Program-made: the position numbers and the translations under genes
NCBI RefSeq assembly: GCF_025151385.1
Contig: NZ_CP102287.1
Coordinates: forward strand, 930,001-994,000
DNA length: 64,000 nt
Reading direction: 5' to 3'
Source of the DNA: Hoylesella buccalis ATCC 35310
GTDB taxonomy: Bacteria > Bacteroidota > Bacteroidia > Bacteroidales > Bacteroidaceae
Notes under the pieces: generated by a model
What the model was told of the DNA's origin: nothing
The model's input: only the letters and a program-made list of their open reading frames with translations
The model's database searches: none
Shown here: one piece after another, positions 1-7,824 of the stretch
Numbering within the stretch: the first letter of the stretch is position 1
Layout of the letters: every line of letters starts with the position of its first letter

Positions 1-966
1 TTTCTCTCTGACCAGCCTACGCGCCTTGGTTCTTAGCTCAAAGATACTCAGTCCGGGCGTGTCATCTATATAAATAGGTGTACCCATCAGGTTTCTCACT
101 TTCGTATCAAAACGTTTCCATTCATCAGCAGTCAATTGTCCACTCAGAATCTTGTTGCCCGCAATCTCACAAGTATTGGATATCAAGCGGTTTACCAACT
201 GTACATTGTTCATTTCCAGTGAGAAAAAGGCAATAGGTTCATGATGATCTACAGCGATATTCTTAGCAATAGAAAGTGCAAACGACGTTTTTCCCATGGC
301 CGGACGACCCGCAATAATCACCAAGTCAGACTTCTGCCAGCCACTTGTAATGCCATCCAATTTGGTATATCCAGAAGGTATTCCCGTCAAATCACCTGTG
401 TTAGCAGATGCCTTTTGCAGTATTTCCGTTGCTTGGGCAATCACAGGATCAATTTGCGTATAGTCCTTCTTCATGTTGGTTTGCGACAACGTGAAGAGAT
501 CACTTTCGGCTTCTTGCATCAATTCATCTATATCCTGCGACTCATCAAACGCCTTGGTTTCGATGACACTGGCATAAGAAATCAACTGACGAGCCAGCGA
601 TTTCTGCGAAAGTATTTTGGCATGATACTCAATGTTGGCTGATGACGCAACCTGTGCACTAAGCTCCACTACATAGGCAGCACCCCCTATCTCCTCCAAC
701 GTCCCCTCTCTTTTCAGCTGATCGGTCACGGTGATGATGTCAACCGGCTTCTCCTCCATCGTCAACGACTGGATGGCATGGAAAATCTTCTGGTGCCTTG
801 GCTCGTAGAATGACTCAGGACGAAGAATCTCGGAAATGATGGAAAAAGCGTCTTTGTCTATCATCAGTGCCCCCAGAACAACTCTTTCTACGTCAGTTGC
901 TTGTGGCTGAACATGCGCATAAGAGTTATCTATCGGTGTTGGACGCTTGTTTTTGGTAGTGGCCAT
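1..966 (-). CDS. dnaB: Replicative DNA helicase DnaB, N-terminal part (runs off the left edge)
   Basis: This is the hexameric helicase that unwinds DNA at the replication fork and binds primase. I translated it from an ATG at 966 reading leftwards. It is open for 322 codons to the window edge with no stop. Residues about 20-125 form the DnaB N-terminal domain (LGALMIDKDAF, FYEPRHQKIF). After a linker, the RecA-like domain starts near residue 190 and has a Walker A, GRPAMGKTSFA, at about 220-230. The C-terminal third lies outside the window. A Bacteroidota -7 box sits 38 bases upstream and the gene is divergent from the peptide transporter. The family assignment is secure. Confidence 0.97.
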   Translation of the reverse strand, partial: MATTKNKRPTPIDNSYAHVQPQATDVERVVLGALMIDKDAFSIISEILRPESFYEPRHQKIFHAIQSLTMEEKPVDIITVTDQLKREGTLEEIGGAAYVVELSAQVASSANIEYHAKILSQKSLARQLISYASVIETKAFDESQDIDELMQEAESDLFTLSQTNMKKDYTQIDPVIAQATEILQKASANTGDLTGIPSGYTKLDGITSGWQKSDLVIIAGRPAMGKTSFALSIAKNIAVDHHEPIAFFSLEMNNVQLVNRLISNTCEIAGNKILSGQLTADEWKRFDTKVRNLMGTPIYIDDTPGLSIFELRTKARRLVREK

Positions 967-1003
967 GGTTGAAGTATTTTATTGTTTTACCAACTTGGGA
1001 ATG

Positions 1004-1011
1004 CAAATGTA
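1004..1011 (-). promoter_or_regulatory. -7 box of the dnaB promoter
   Basis: Read on the minus strand this is TACATTTG, a match to the Bacteroidota TAnnTTTG element, 38 bases before the dnaB ATG. Promoter use is inferred. Confidence 0.5.
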
Positions 1012-1134
1012 TAAAAAATAGTTCAACTATCGCCCATCGGCGTTCATCTTTTTACATTCCACACCACTCTACAGCAATCATAACAAAGTGGAATAAAATC
1101 TTACAATTCGTTTTGCTATCTTATTGATTTAGTA

Positions 1135-1142
1135 TATCTTTG
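1135..1142 (+). promoter_or_regulatory. -7 box of the OPT transporter promoter
   Basis: TATCTTTG fits TAnnTTTG exactly, with a TTTTG about 20 bases upstream. It overlaps a TTG codon at 1140 that extends the downstream reading frame. Translation therefore cannot begin there and should begin at the ATG at 1167. Confidence 0.6.
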
Positions 1143-1166
1143 TCAGCAAAAACACAAATATTACTT

Positions 1167-3167
1167 ATGGAAAACAAGGAAAAAGAGTCAGTGCAATTAC
1201 CTGAAAATGCTTTCAGGGAACTGAAAGAAGGAGAAGAGTATCAACCCATCATGCACGCAAACCAAACCTACCCCGAGGTCAATGCGTGGTCAGTGACATG
1301 GGGTATCCTCATGGCGATGTTGTTCTCGGCCGCCGCAGCCTATCTGGGTTTGAAGGTAGGACAGGTGTTTGAGGCAGCCATCCCCATTGCCATCATCGCC
1401 GTAGGCGTGTCAACAGCCGCCAAGCGAAACAAGGCACTTGGTGAAAATGTGATTATCCAAAGCATCGGAGCCTGCTCGGGTGCAGTGGTGGCTGGAGCCA
1501 TTTTCACCCTGCCTGCCATTTACATTCTTCAAGCCAAGTACCCCGAAATGAGTGCGTCGTTCATGAAAATCTTCATGAGTTCAGCACTGGGAGGAGTCAT
1601 TGGCATTCTATTTCTGATTCCTTTCCGCAAATATTTCGTGAGCGACATGCATGGAAAATATCCGTTCCCCGAAGCCACTGCCACCACACAAGTGCTTGTG
1701 AGCGGTGCCAAAGGCGGGTCGCAGGCCAAGCCATTGCTTATGGCCGGACTGGTTGGTGGGCTTTATGACTTCATCGTAGCCACCTTTGGATGGTGGAATG
1801 AGAACTTCACCACCCGCGTTTTCGGCTTAGGTCAGCAGCTGGCCGATCAAGCCAAACTGGTCTTCAAGGTAAACACCGGCGCAGCCGTGATGGGCCTTGG
1901 TTACATCATCGGACTGAAATATACCTTTATCATCTGTATGGGTTCGTTCGCCGTTTGGTGGCTCATCGTGCCAGGACTGTCACTGTTGTTTGGCGACACC
2001 ATCCTAAACATCGGTGGAACCAACCTCACCATGACGGTGGGCGAGATGTCTCCCGAGCTGATTTTCACCACCTACGGCAAGAGCATCGGTATCGGTGGCA
2101 TTGCCATGGCGGGCATCATTGGCATCATCAAGAGCTGGGGTATCATCAAAAGTGCCGTTGGACTAGCGGCTAAGGAGATGAAAGGCCAAGGTGAGGTGAC
2201 GAAAGAAGAGATACGCACACGCAGGGATATCTCGTTCCGCGTCATAGCCATCGGCTCCATTGCCGCCATTCTCATCACCTTTGCATTCTTCCTTTTGGGC
2301 GTTATGCACAACTTTACGCATGCGCTGATTGCCATTCTCTTAGTGGCCATCATTGCCTTTTTGTTTACCACCGTGGCAGCCAACGCCATTGCCATCGTAG
2401 GCAGTAACCCGGTATCGGGCATGACCTTGATGACACTTATCTTGGCCAGCGTGGTCATGGCAGCCGTGGGACTCAACGGTCCCGAGGGCATGGTAGCCGC
2501 CTTAATCATGGGAGGCGTGGTGTGTACCGCTCTCTCCATGGCCGGTGCGTTTGTCACTGACCTGAAGATTGGCTATTGGTTGGGAACGACACCAGCCAAA
2601 CAAGAAACTTGGAAGTTCTTGGGAACCCTGGTCAGTGCGGCTACCGTGGGCGGCGTGATGATGCTGCTCAATCAAACTTACGGCTTCGATCCGGCACAAC
2701 AAGGGCATCTGGTGGCACCGCAAGCCAATGCCATGGCAGCTGTTATCGAGCCCTTGATGAATGGTGCGGGCGCACCTTGGATCTTATACGGCATCGGTGC
2801 ATTGTTGGCCATCATCCTCACTTTACTCAAAATTCCCGCACTGGCATTTGCATTGGGCATGTTCATTCCGTTGGAACTCAACACGCCCCTCCTCATCGGT
2901 GGCGCCATTCACTGGTTTGTGACCACACGCAGCAAGAACAATGAGGTGAACAAACAGCGCGGAGAGAAGGGTACGCTGCTGGCCAGCGGCTTCATCGCCG
3001 GCGGTGCGTTGATGGGCGTTTTGAGCGCGTTGCTACGCTTTACAGGCTTCAATCCCATCAATCCAGATTGGCTTGCCAACCCCTTGTCCGAATTGCTGTC
3101 ACTGGCCGCATACCTGCTGTTGATTAGCTATTTCATCTTAGCTACGCGAGACAAGAGCAAGGCTTAA
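1167..3167 (+). CDS. OPT family oligopeptide transporter
   Basis: A 666-residue polytopic inner-membrane protein of the oligopeptide transporter (OPT) family, expected to take up short peptides with protons. The first segment after about 45 hydrophilic residues is typical (WGILMAMLFSAAAAYLGLKVGQ). A dozen or more hydrophobic stretches follow, along with conserved-looking loops such as GKYPFPEATATTQVLVSGA and VGSNPVSGMTLMTL. The frame is open upstream to a TTG at 1140, but that codon lies inside the promoter box, so the ATG at 1167 is preferred. The gene stands alone with a hairpin just after the stop. The peptide substrate is inferred from the family only. Confidence 0.92.
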   Translation: MENKEKESVQLPENAFRELKEGEEYQPIMHANQTYPEVNAWSVTWGILMAMLFSAAAAYLGLKVGQVFEAAIPIAIIAVGVSTAAKRNKALGENVIIQSIGACSGAVVAGAIFTLPAIYILQAKYPEMSASFMKIFMSSALGGVIGILFLIPFRKYFVSDMHGKYPFPEATATTQVLVSGAKGGSQAKPLLMAGLVGGLYDFIVATFGWWNENFTTRVFGLGQQLADQAKLVFKVNTGAAVMGLGYIIGLKYTFIICMGSFAVWWLIVPGLSLLFGDTILNIGGTNLTMTVGEMSPELIFTTYGKSIGIGGIAMAGIIGIIKSWGIIKSAVGLAAKEMKGQGEVTKEEIRTRRDISFRVIAIGSIAAILITFAFFLLGVMHNFTHALIAILLVAIIAFLFTTVAANAIAIVGSNPVSGMTLMTLILASVVMAAVGLNGPEGMVAALIMGGVVCTALSMAGAFVTDLKIGYWLGTTPAKQETWKFLGTLVSAATVGGVMMLLNQTYGFDPAQQGHLVAPQANAMAAVIEPLMNGAGAPWILYGIGALLAIILTLLKIPALAFALGMFIPLELNTPLLIGGAIHWFVTTRSKNNEVNKQRGEKGTLLASGFIAGGALMGVLSALLRFTGFNPINPDWLANPLSELLSLAAYLLLISYFILATRDKSKA

Positions 3168-3174
3168 ACATTGA

Positions 3175-3213
3175 ATGGCAGTCTGGTGCAGGGTTCCAAA
3201 CCCAGACTGCCAT
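3175..3213 (+). terminator. Hairpin after the OPT gene
   Basis: Perfect 12-bp arms (ATGGCAGTCTGG at 3175-3186, complement at 3202-3213) begin 8 bases after the stop codon. There is no T tract after the stem, so it may act with another signal or as an RNA 3' end stabiliser. Confidence 0.6.
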
Positions 3214-3251
3214 ACTAAATTCACGTTGAACCACATCGTTTCGTGTAGGTT

Positions 3252-3350
3252 TATCTTTGTGAATTTTCTTGACAACGCATCTTCTCATGCTTGGCTTATT
3301 TGCAAACGAACACAGGTTTGCTTGCAAATACGCCAAGCATGAGCGTTTTT
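3252..3350 (+). ncRNA. Candidate short transcript: promoter box, long hairpin, T tract
   Basis: A TATCTTTG box at 3252-3259 is followed 25 bases later by a long imperfect inverted repeat: 24 bases at 3284-3307 against 28 bases at 3316-3343, with one mismatch and a 4-base bulge. GCGTTTTT follows directly. No open frame with a ribosome site is visible. This could be a small RNA, an attenuator-like unit, or simply a terminator next to a chance promoter match. The sequence is seen; the RNA is inferred. Confidence 0.3.
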
Positions 3351-3404
3351 CGCAGTTCACTGACACACAAGACATTACGAATTATTCAGCCGAATTGGTA
3401 ATTA

Positions 3405-3640
3405 AATTCAAGCATTTTTCGGCTAAAAAGCATGCCTTCATGCCCCCAATTTGCGCGCAATTGACTGGTTATAGCATGCATATAACCTGGTAAAAGCATG
3501 CTTCTTGTGTAGTTAAACCATTGCTTTAACCATAAAACGCGATTTTTCTTAACACATCATCCCCTATTTGCATCCTCTTTGCCTATCGATTTTTTCTAGA
3601 TTGAAACTTTTCAAGAGCCGATTTAAGGGATGTTTTTGAG
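3405..3640. repeat. AT-rich intergenic repeat, weak member of the GCATGCTTTTACC family
   Basis: This lies inside the 985-base gap between the OPT gene and the DUF1016 gene. It has GGTAAAAGCATGC at 3489-3501, a second AAAAGCATGC near 3424 and a palindromic TATAGCATGCATATA. The core is the same as in the stronger copies near 17.8 kb and 52.7 kb, but the flanks match only weakly. The rest of the gap (3641-3860) shows nothing I recognise. Confidence 0.4.
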
Positions 3641-3861
3641 ATAAAAAATTGACATTTTTGCATGAAACACCCGTTAGGGACGTGATTCATCACGCTCCAC
3701 TCTACCCCATAACACGGCACTTACATTGAAGTGATGATGTTGATGAAATAAAAGAATAAGGATGATTTATTACCATCAATCATCATTTCTTTAATGACAA
3801 ATCCGTGTGTCACCACGCACAATAAGAGTATTTGCAAGTGTAAATTTTCGAAAGTTTTGTC

Positions 3862-3869
3862 TATCTTTG
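3862..3869 (+). promoter_or_regulatory. -7 box before the restriction-modification remnant
   Basis: TATCTTTG matches TAnnTTTG. It precedes the methyltransferase fragment and the DUF1016 gene and may be what still transcribes them. Confidence 0.35.
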
Positions 3870-3942
3870 CAAGTGAACTTTTAGAGGGTATCGCTGCAAA
3901 ATGCTATCAATGACCGAAGTGGTTTTGATGTCATTTACTTGA

Positions 3943-4146
3943 AGTTTTGAAAAGAATGCCGACACCAACGGTCGTTTCCACAACGATTGGCTGAACATGA
4001 TTTATCCCCGACTGAAAGTAGCAAGAGACTTGCTCTCAGAAGAAGGACTTATATTTATTTCGATTGATGACAATGAGGTACATAACCTCCGCATTGTTTG
4101 CGATGAGGTTTTTGGAGAGAAAAATTTTGTAGAGTTGCATCATTAA
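3943..4146 (+). pseudogene. Fragment of a type III-like adenine DNA methyltransferase (Mod)
   Basis: A 67-codon open stretch, bounded upstream by an in-frame TGA at 3940-3942 and ending at a TAA at 4146. It reads like the internal part of Mod subunits just after the DPPY motif, with NDWLNMIYPRLKVARDLL, then GLIFISIDDNEVHNLR, then VFGEKNFV. The N-terminal catalytic and target-recognition parts are missing and there is no credible start codon. It lies 6 bases before a truncated DUF1016 gene, an arrangement found in Bacteroidota restriction loci. I infer the remnant of a lost restriction-modification system. Confidence 0.7.
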
Positions 4147-4152
4147 ACAATT

Positions 4153-5058
4153 ATGGACAATCATATACAAGACACAACAGGTTTCAGCTCCCTATATTCG
4201 GACATCTGTTCGATTATAGAGGACGCCCGTGAGCAAGCATACCGTGCTGTCAATGTTTCGCTCACACTCCGCAATTGGATGCTTGGTGAACGCATTGCAC
4301 GTGAGAAACTTGATGGAGAAGAAAGAGCCGAATATGGAAAACAGGTAATAACTACACTTGCTAAAGAACTAACTCATGCGTATGGCAAGGGGTTTGAACG
4401 TGTTTCTTTGTATAATTATTTGAAGTTCTATCGTTGTTTTCCACAGATTGTTGACGCAGTGAGTCAACAATCAGCAAAAGTAGACGCAGTGCGTCAACAA
4501 TTAGAAAACTTCAACACCATGAGTGGGCAATCTGAGATTGTGAACGCAGTGCGTACAAAATCTAAAGATTCATTTCCGCTTAGCAGAAAAATTCTGCCAT
4601 GGACGCATTATCGGGAACTAATAAGGGTAGAAGATCCTATTGTGCGTAGGTGGTATGAACAAGAGGCATTGAGGGAGATGTGGAGCACGCGCACCTTGCA
4701 TCGTAATATTGTCTCACAATATTATAACCGCCTACTCCAATCTGCACATAAAGATAAGGTTGTTGACGAGATGCACAAGCTCACAGTTCCTATGCAACAG
4801 GATAAGTTGGAATTTATCAAAAATCCTGTAGTGGCAGAGTTTCTTGGCTTGCAGTCGGATGCAGACTTTACAGAGTCTGAACTGGAAAGCAGCATCATCA
4901 ACCATTTGCAGAAGTTTATCATGGAAATGGGTAAGGGATTTGCCTTCGTAGGAAGACAACTGCACATTCGCACGGACATGGGCGACATCGTTGAACTGCA
5001 AATGATTGTTTTTGACAACAAACAACGTTCTATAAACGAAAGAGCCGTGTTACAATAA
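4153..5058 (+). CDS. DUF1016 (YhcG-type) PD-(D/E)XK nuclease family protein, C-terminally truncated
   Basis: A 301-residue protein. The N-terminal DUF1016 region is well preserved (LRNWMLGERIAREKL, YGKQVITTLAKELT, YGKGFERVSLYNYLKFYRCF). The start of the C-terminal nuclease domain is also present (GKGFAFVGRQLHIRTDMGD). The family normally continues with a catalytic D...(D/E)xK core over another 60-80 residues. Here the sequence leaves the family pattern after RTDMGD and stops 23 residues later, so nuclease activity is unlikely. Residues 103-132 hold an in-frame repeat (VDAVSQQSAK / VDAVRQQLEN, 30-bp period). It sits directly behind a Mod fragment and is probably a decaying restriction accessory gene. 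Confidence 0.75.
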   Translation: MDNHIQDTTGFSSLYSDICSIIEDAREQAYRAVNVSLTLRNWMLGERIAREKLDGEERAEYGKQVITTLAKELTHAYGKGFERVSLYNYLKFYRCFPQIVDAVSQQSAKVDAVRQQLENFNTMSGQSEIVNAVRTKSKDSFPLSRKILPWTHYRELIRVEDPIVRRWYEQEALREMWSTRTLHRNIVSQYYNRLLQSAHKDKVVDEMHKLTVPMQQDKLEFIKNPVVAEFLGLQSDADFTESELESSIINHLQKFIMEMGKGFAFVGRQLHIRTDMGDIVELQMIVFDNKQRSINERAVLQ

Positions 5059-5101
5059 CATAAATTACGCCTCAACCCATCAACCTTTCACTAATTATTA
5101 T

Positions 5102-5109
5102 TACCTTTG
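5102..5109 (+). promoter_or_regulatory. -7 box of the carboxylase operon promoter
   Basis: TACCTTTG matches TAnnTTTG, 41 bases before the mmdA-like ATG. Confidence 0.5.
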
Positions 5110-5149
5110 TGACGTCATATATATCGAAACTAAAAGATTAAATAATAAT

Positions 5150-6715
5150 ATGAGTAAACAAGTAGAAAAGATTAAAGAGCTGGTAGCCAAGAGAGAACAA
5201 GCTCGTCTTGGCGGTGGCGAGAAGGCGATAGAAAAGCAGCATGCGCGTGGAAAATACACGGCGCGCGAGCGTATTGACATGCTCGTGGACGAGGGCTCGT
5301 TCGAAGAATACGACATGTTTAAGCTGCACCGCTGCCACAACTTCGGCATGGAGAAGAAACAGTTCCTGGGCGACGGAGTCGTGACGGGTAGTGCCACCAT
5401 TGACGGCCGCTTGGTTTACGTTTACGCACAGGATTTCACCGTGAACGGAGGTTCGCTCTCGTTGACCATGGCTGAAAAGATATGTAAGATTATGGATTTG
5501 GCCATGCAGAACGGAGCTCCTGTCATCTGTATGAACGATTCGGGTGGAGCGCGCATCCAGGAAGGCATTTGTGCCTTGGCTGGTTATGGTGAGATTTTCG
5601 AACGAAACATTCTTGCCAGCGGCGTGGTTCCGCAGATTTCTGCCATCCTTGGCCCTTGTGCAGGTGGAGCCGTGTACTCTCCTGCCCTGACAGACTTTAT
5701 CATGATGGCCGAAGGAACCAGCTATATGTTCCTCACAGGGCCAAAGGTGGTCAAGACGGTAACAGGCGAAGACATCGATGCCGAGCATCTGGGAGGCGCC
5801 AGCGTGCATGCCACGAAGAGCGGCGTGACCCACTTCACCGCCAAGAACGACGAAGAGGTGATACAGCTTATCAAGACGCTGTTGACCTATCTTCCGTCCA
5901 ACAACACCGAAGAGGCGCCGCGCGTGGAGAACACCGACCCAGTTGACCGCACGAGTGACTTGCTCAACGAGCTATTGCCCGACGATCCCAACATGGCCTA
6001 TAATATGTATAAGGTGATTGCAGAGATTACGGACAATGGCGAATTCTTCGAGGTACAACCCAAGTTTGCCAAGAACATCATCACCGGCTTTGCCCGCTTC
6101 AACGGACAGAGCGTGGGCATCGTGGCCAACCAGCCACAGGCTTACGCCGGCGTGTTGGACACCAATGCCAGTCGCAAAGGGGCGCGCTTCGTTCGCTTCT
6201 GCGATGCCTTCAACATCCCCATCGTCTCACTGGTGGACGTTCCGGGCTTCCTTCCGGGAACCGGTCAGGAGTACAATGCCGTCATCCTGCATGGCGCACA
6301 GCTGCTCTACGCCTATGGCGAGGCCACCGTACCGAAGATTACCATCACGCTACGCAAGAGCTATGGCGGAAGCCACATCGTGATGGGATGCAAGCAATTG
6401 CGAGCCGACCTCAACTTTGCATGGCCAACAGCCGAAATTGCCGTGATGGGAGCTTCGGGTGCCGTGGCTGTGTTAAGTGCGAAAGAAGCAAAGGCAAAGA
6501 AAGAAGCTGGTGAGGACGTGCGCGCCTTCCTGGCCGAGAAGGAAGACGAGTACACAGAACTGTTTGCCAATCCTTATCAGGCAGCTCAGTATGGTTATAT
6601 AGATGATGTCATCGAACCTCGCAACACACGCTTCCGCATCTGCCGCGGACTGGCACAGCTGGCACACAAGCGACAGAGTCTTCCGGCCAAGAAGCACGGA
6701 TGCATGCCAATGTAG
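5150..6715 (+). CDS. mmdA: Acyl-CoA carboxylase carboxyltransferase subunit (methylmalonyl-CoA decarboxylase alpha / propionyl-CoA carboxylase beta type)
   Basis: A 521-residue biotin-dependent carboxyltransferase. It moves a carboxyl group between a short acyl-CoA, probably methylmalonyl-/propionyl-CoA, and biotin on the carrier protein encoded downstream. Two crotonase-fold halves are visible. The N-half has MNDSGGARIQEG and GPCAGGAVYSPALTDF, including the oxyanion-hole glycines. The C-half has VDVPGFLPGTGQE, GGSHIVMGCKQL and AVMGASGAVAVL. The length is normal. It is first in an operon with an OadG-like peptide and a biotin carrier, as in the succinate-propionate route of Bacteroidota. The membrane beta subunit that would make this a sodium pump is not adjacent. 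Confidence 0.93.
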   Translation: MSKQVEKIKELVAKREQARLGGGEKAIEKQHARGKYTARERIDMLVDEGSFEEYDMFKLHRCHNFGMEKKQFLGDGVVTGSATIDGRLVYVYAQDFTVNGGSLSLTMAEKICKIMDLAMQNGAPVICMNDSGGARIQEGICALAGYGEIFERNILASGVVPQISAILGPCAGGAVYSPALTDFIMMAEGTSYMFLTGPKVVKTVTGEDIDAEHLGGASVHATKSGVTHFTAKNDEEVIQLIKTLLTYLPSNNTEEAPRVENTDPVDRTSDLLNELLPDDPNMAYNMYKVIAEITDNGEFFEVQPKFAKNIITGFARFNGQSVGIVANQPQAYAGVLDTNASRKGARFVRFCDAFNIPIVSLVDVPGFLPGTGQEYNAVILHGAQLLYAYGEATVPKITITLRKSYGGSHIVMGCKQLRADLNFAWPTAEIAVMGASGAVAVLSAKEAKAKKEAGEDVRAFLAEKEDEYTELFANPYQAAQYGYIDDVIEPRNTRFRICRGLAQLAHKRQSLPAKKHGCMPM

Positions 6716-6740
6716 AAACATCAAGTAGAAAAAGACAGAC

Positions 6741-6908
6741 ATGGATAAGAACATTTATGCAGCCATCGCAATGGCTCTCTATGAATATAGGGGAAACAAC
6801 GTACACGACATTGAATCAGGCAAAATAACCATCAAGCCCAAGCAGAGCCTGTGGAACGCCAAATTCGTCTCTTTCACAGAGAAGCCACAACTGTGCGGTG
6901 CAAAGTAA
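6741..6908 (+). CDS. Small OadG-like (delta/gamma-type) subunit, soluble part only
   Basis: A 55-residue frame starting at ATG 6741, 25 bases after the carboxyltransferase stop and ending 36 bases before the biotin carrier. The pattern NIYAAIAMALYEY followed by KITIKPKQSLWNAKF resembles the C-terminal soluble tail of OadG-type subunits. These normally have a preceding membrane helix, which is absent here. Its conserved position between the alpha and carrier genes supports a structural role in the complex. The function is inferred from position and weak similarity. Confidence 0.75.
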   Translation: MDKNIYAAIAMALYEYRGNNVHDIESGKITIKPKQSLWNAKFVSFTEKPQLCGAK

Positions 6909-6944
6909 ACCACTCACCTATTTAAGAGAAAGGAAACACTGATT

Positions 6945-7367
6945 ATGAAAGTATTCAAATACATCATCGACGGCAAGGAATATACAGTCGAGATAGGAAA
7001 CATCATCGACAATGTAGCACAGGTCATTGTCAATGGCGAGGACTTCAATGTTGAACTTGAGGCTGAGCCAGAGCCTGAGAAAAAGCCTGTATTGAACAAA
7101 CCGGTAGCCAGCGAGCCAGAAGAAGAAAGCCAGTCGGCCACCAACGTCAACACCGACCATGCCGTGAAGGCGCCTCTCCCTGGTGTCATCACCGACATCT
7201 TAGTGCATGTAGGCGACGAGGTGAAGGCCGGCGACACGGTTGTTGTGCTGGAAGCCATGAAGATGGCCAACAACATCGAGGCCGAGAAGGACGGCAAGGT
7301 GACAGCTATCTGCATCAAACAGGGTGAAAGCGTCATGGAAGACACCCCGCTGGTGGTAATAGAATAA
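6945..7367 (+). CDS. Biotin carboxyl carrier protein of the decarboxylase/carboxylase
   Basis: 140 residues. An N-terminal part of about 70 residues (MKVFKYIIDGKEYTVEIG) is followed by an acidic, Pro-rich linker (EAEPEPEKKPV) and a C-terminal biotinyl domain. The biotinylation motif is EAMKMANNI near residue 104, and its first Met-flanked Lys is the attachment site. The swinging biotin arm serves the carboxyltransferase encoded two genes upstream. A terminator-like hairpin at 7518 ends the operon, so a beta subunit is not co-transcribed here. Confidence 0.93.
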   Translation: MKVFKYIIDGKEYTVEIGNIIDNVAQVIVNGEDFNVELEAEPEPEKKPVLNKPVASEPEEESQSATNVNTDHAVKAPLPGVITDILVHVGDEVKAGDTVVVLEAMKMANNIEAEKDGKVTAICIKQGESVMEDTPLVVIE

Positions 7368-7517
7368 ACGGCCGCGAAACACTAGACACAAGAGACAGGA
7401 GGATGTAAAACCACGCAGACAGCATCTCGTTGTAGAGGACAACAGGATGCCATCATGCGTATGGGCACACCACTCACGAGTTCTCATCAAGACAGAACAA
7501 TTTTGGATAAACCATAG

Positions 7518-7550
7518 ATGCCTGTACAACCTATTATGTTGCACAGGCAT
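7518..7550 (+). terminator. Terminator of the carboxylase operon
   Basis: Thirteen-base arms with one mismatch (7518-7530 and 7538-7550), a short loop and TTATCAT after it. The 457-base gap 7368-7824 otherwise holds only the promoter of the next gene. I see no remnant of a beta-subunit gene in it. Confidence 0.65.
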
Positions 7551-7675
7551 TTATCATAGAAAAGCGGATAAGGAATGTAAAGGCAGATGGCACGCAGAAA
7601 GTTTAAAAATAACAAATTGCAAGGGCTTGAACACCGAATTAAGAGAATTAACGCCAGTAATTCGATTATTTTTCG

Positions 7676-7683
7676 TATCTTTG
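7676..7683 (+). promoter_or_regulatory. -7 box upstream of the GT5-like gene
   Basis: TATCTTTG followed by GCAG fits the Bacteroidota consensus, 142 bases before the start codon, which leaves a long leader. Confidence 0.5.
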
Positions 7684-7824
7684 CAGTGGGCAGATGTTGT
7701 AGGCTTAATGTTGGGCAATTGTAACAAGCTACTATCAAGGTCAGATGTTGCCAGCTGATAAGCTGACGATTTGCATGCCACAGCCATGCTGCCACCATTA
7801 AACAAGTAAACGCCAAACAAGGAC

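Noticed and set aside
2072..2908. Long minus-strand frames inside the OPT gene
   Set aside because: They are low-complexity Met/Ala-rich shadows of the membrane protein codons, without ribosome sites or homology.
5138..5833. 231-codon minus-strand frame under mmdA
   Set aside because: It is antisense to a highly conserved gene and its translation resembles no protein; a codon-bias shadow.
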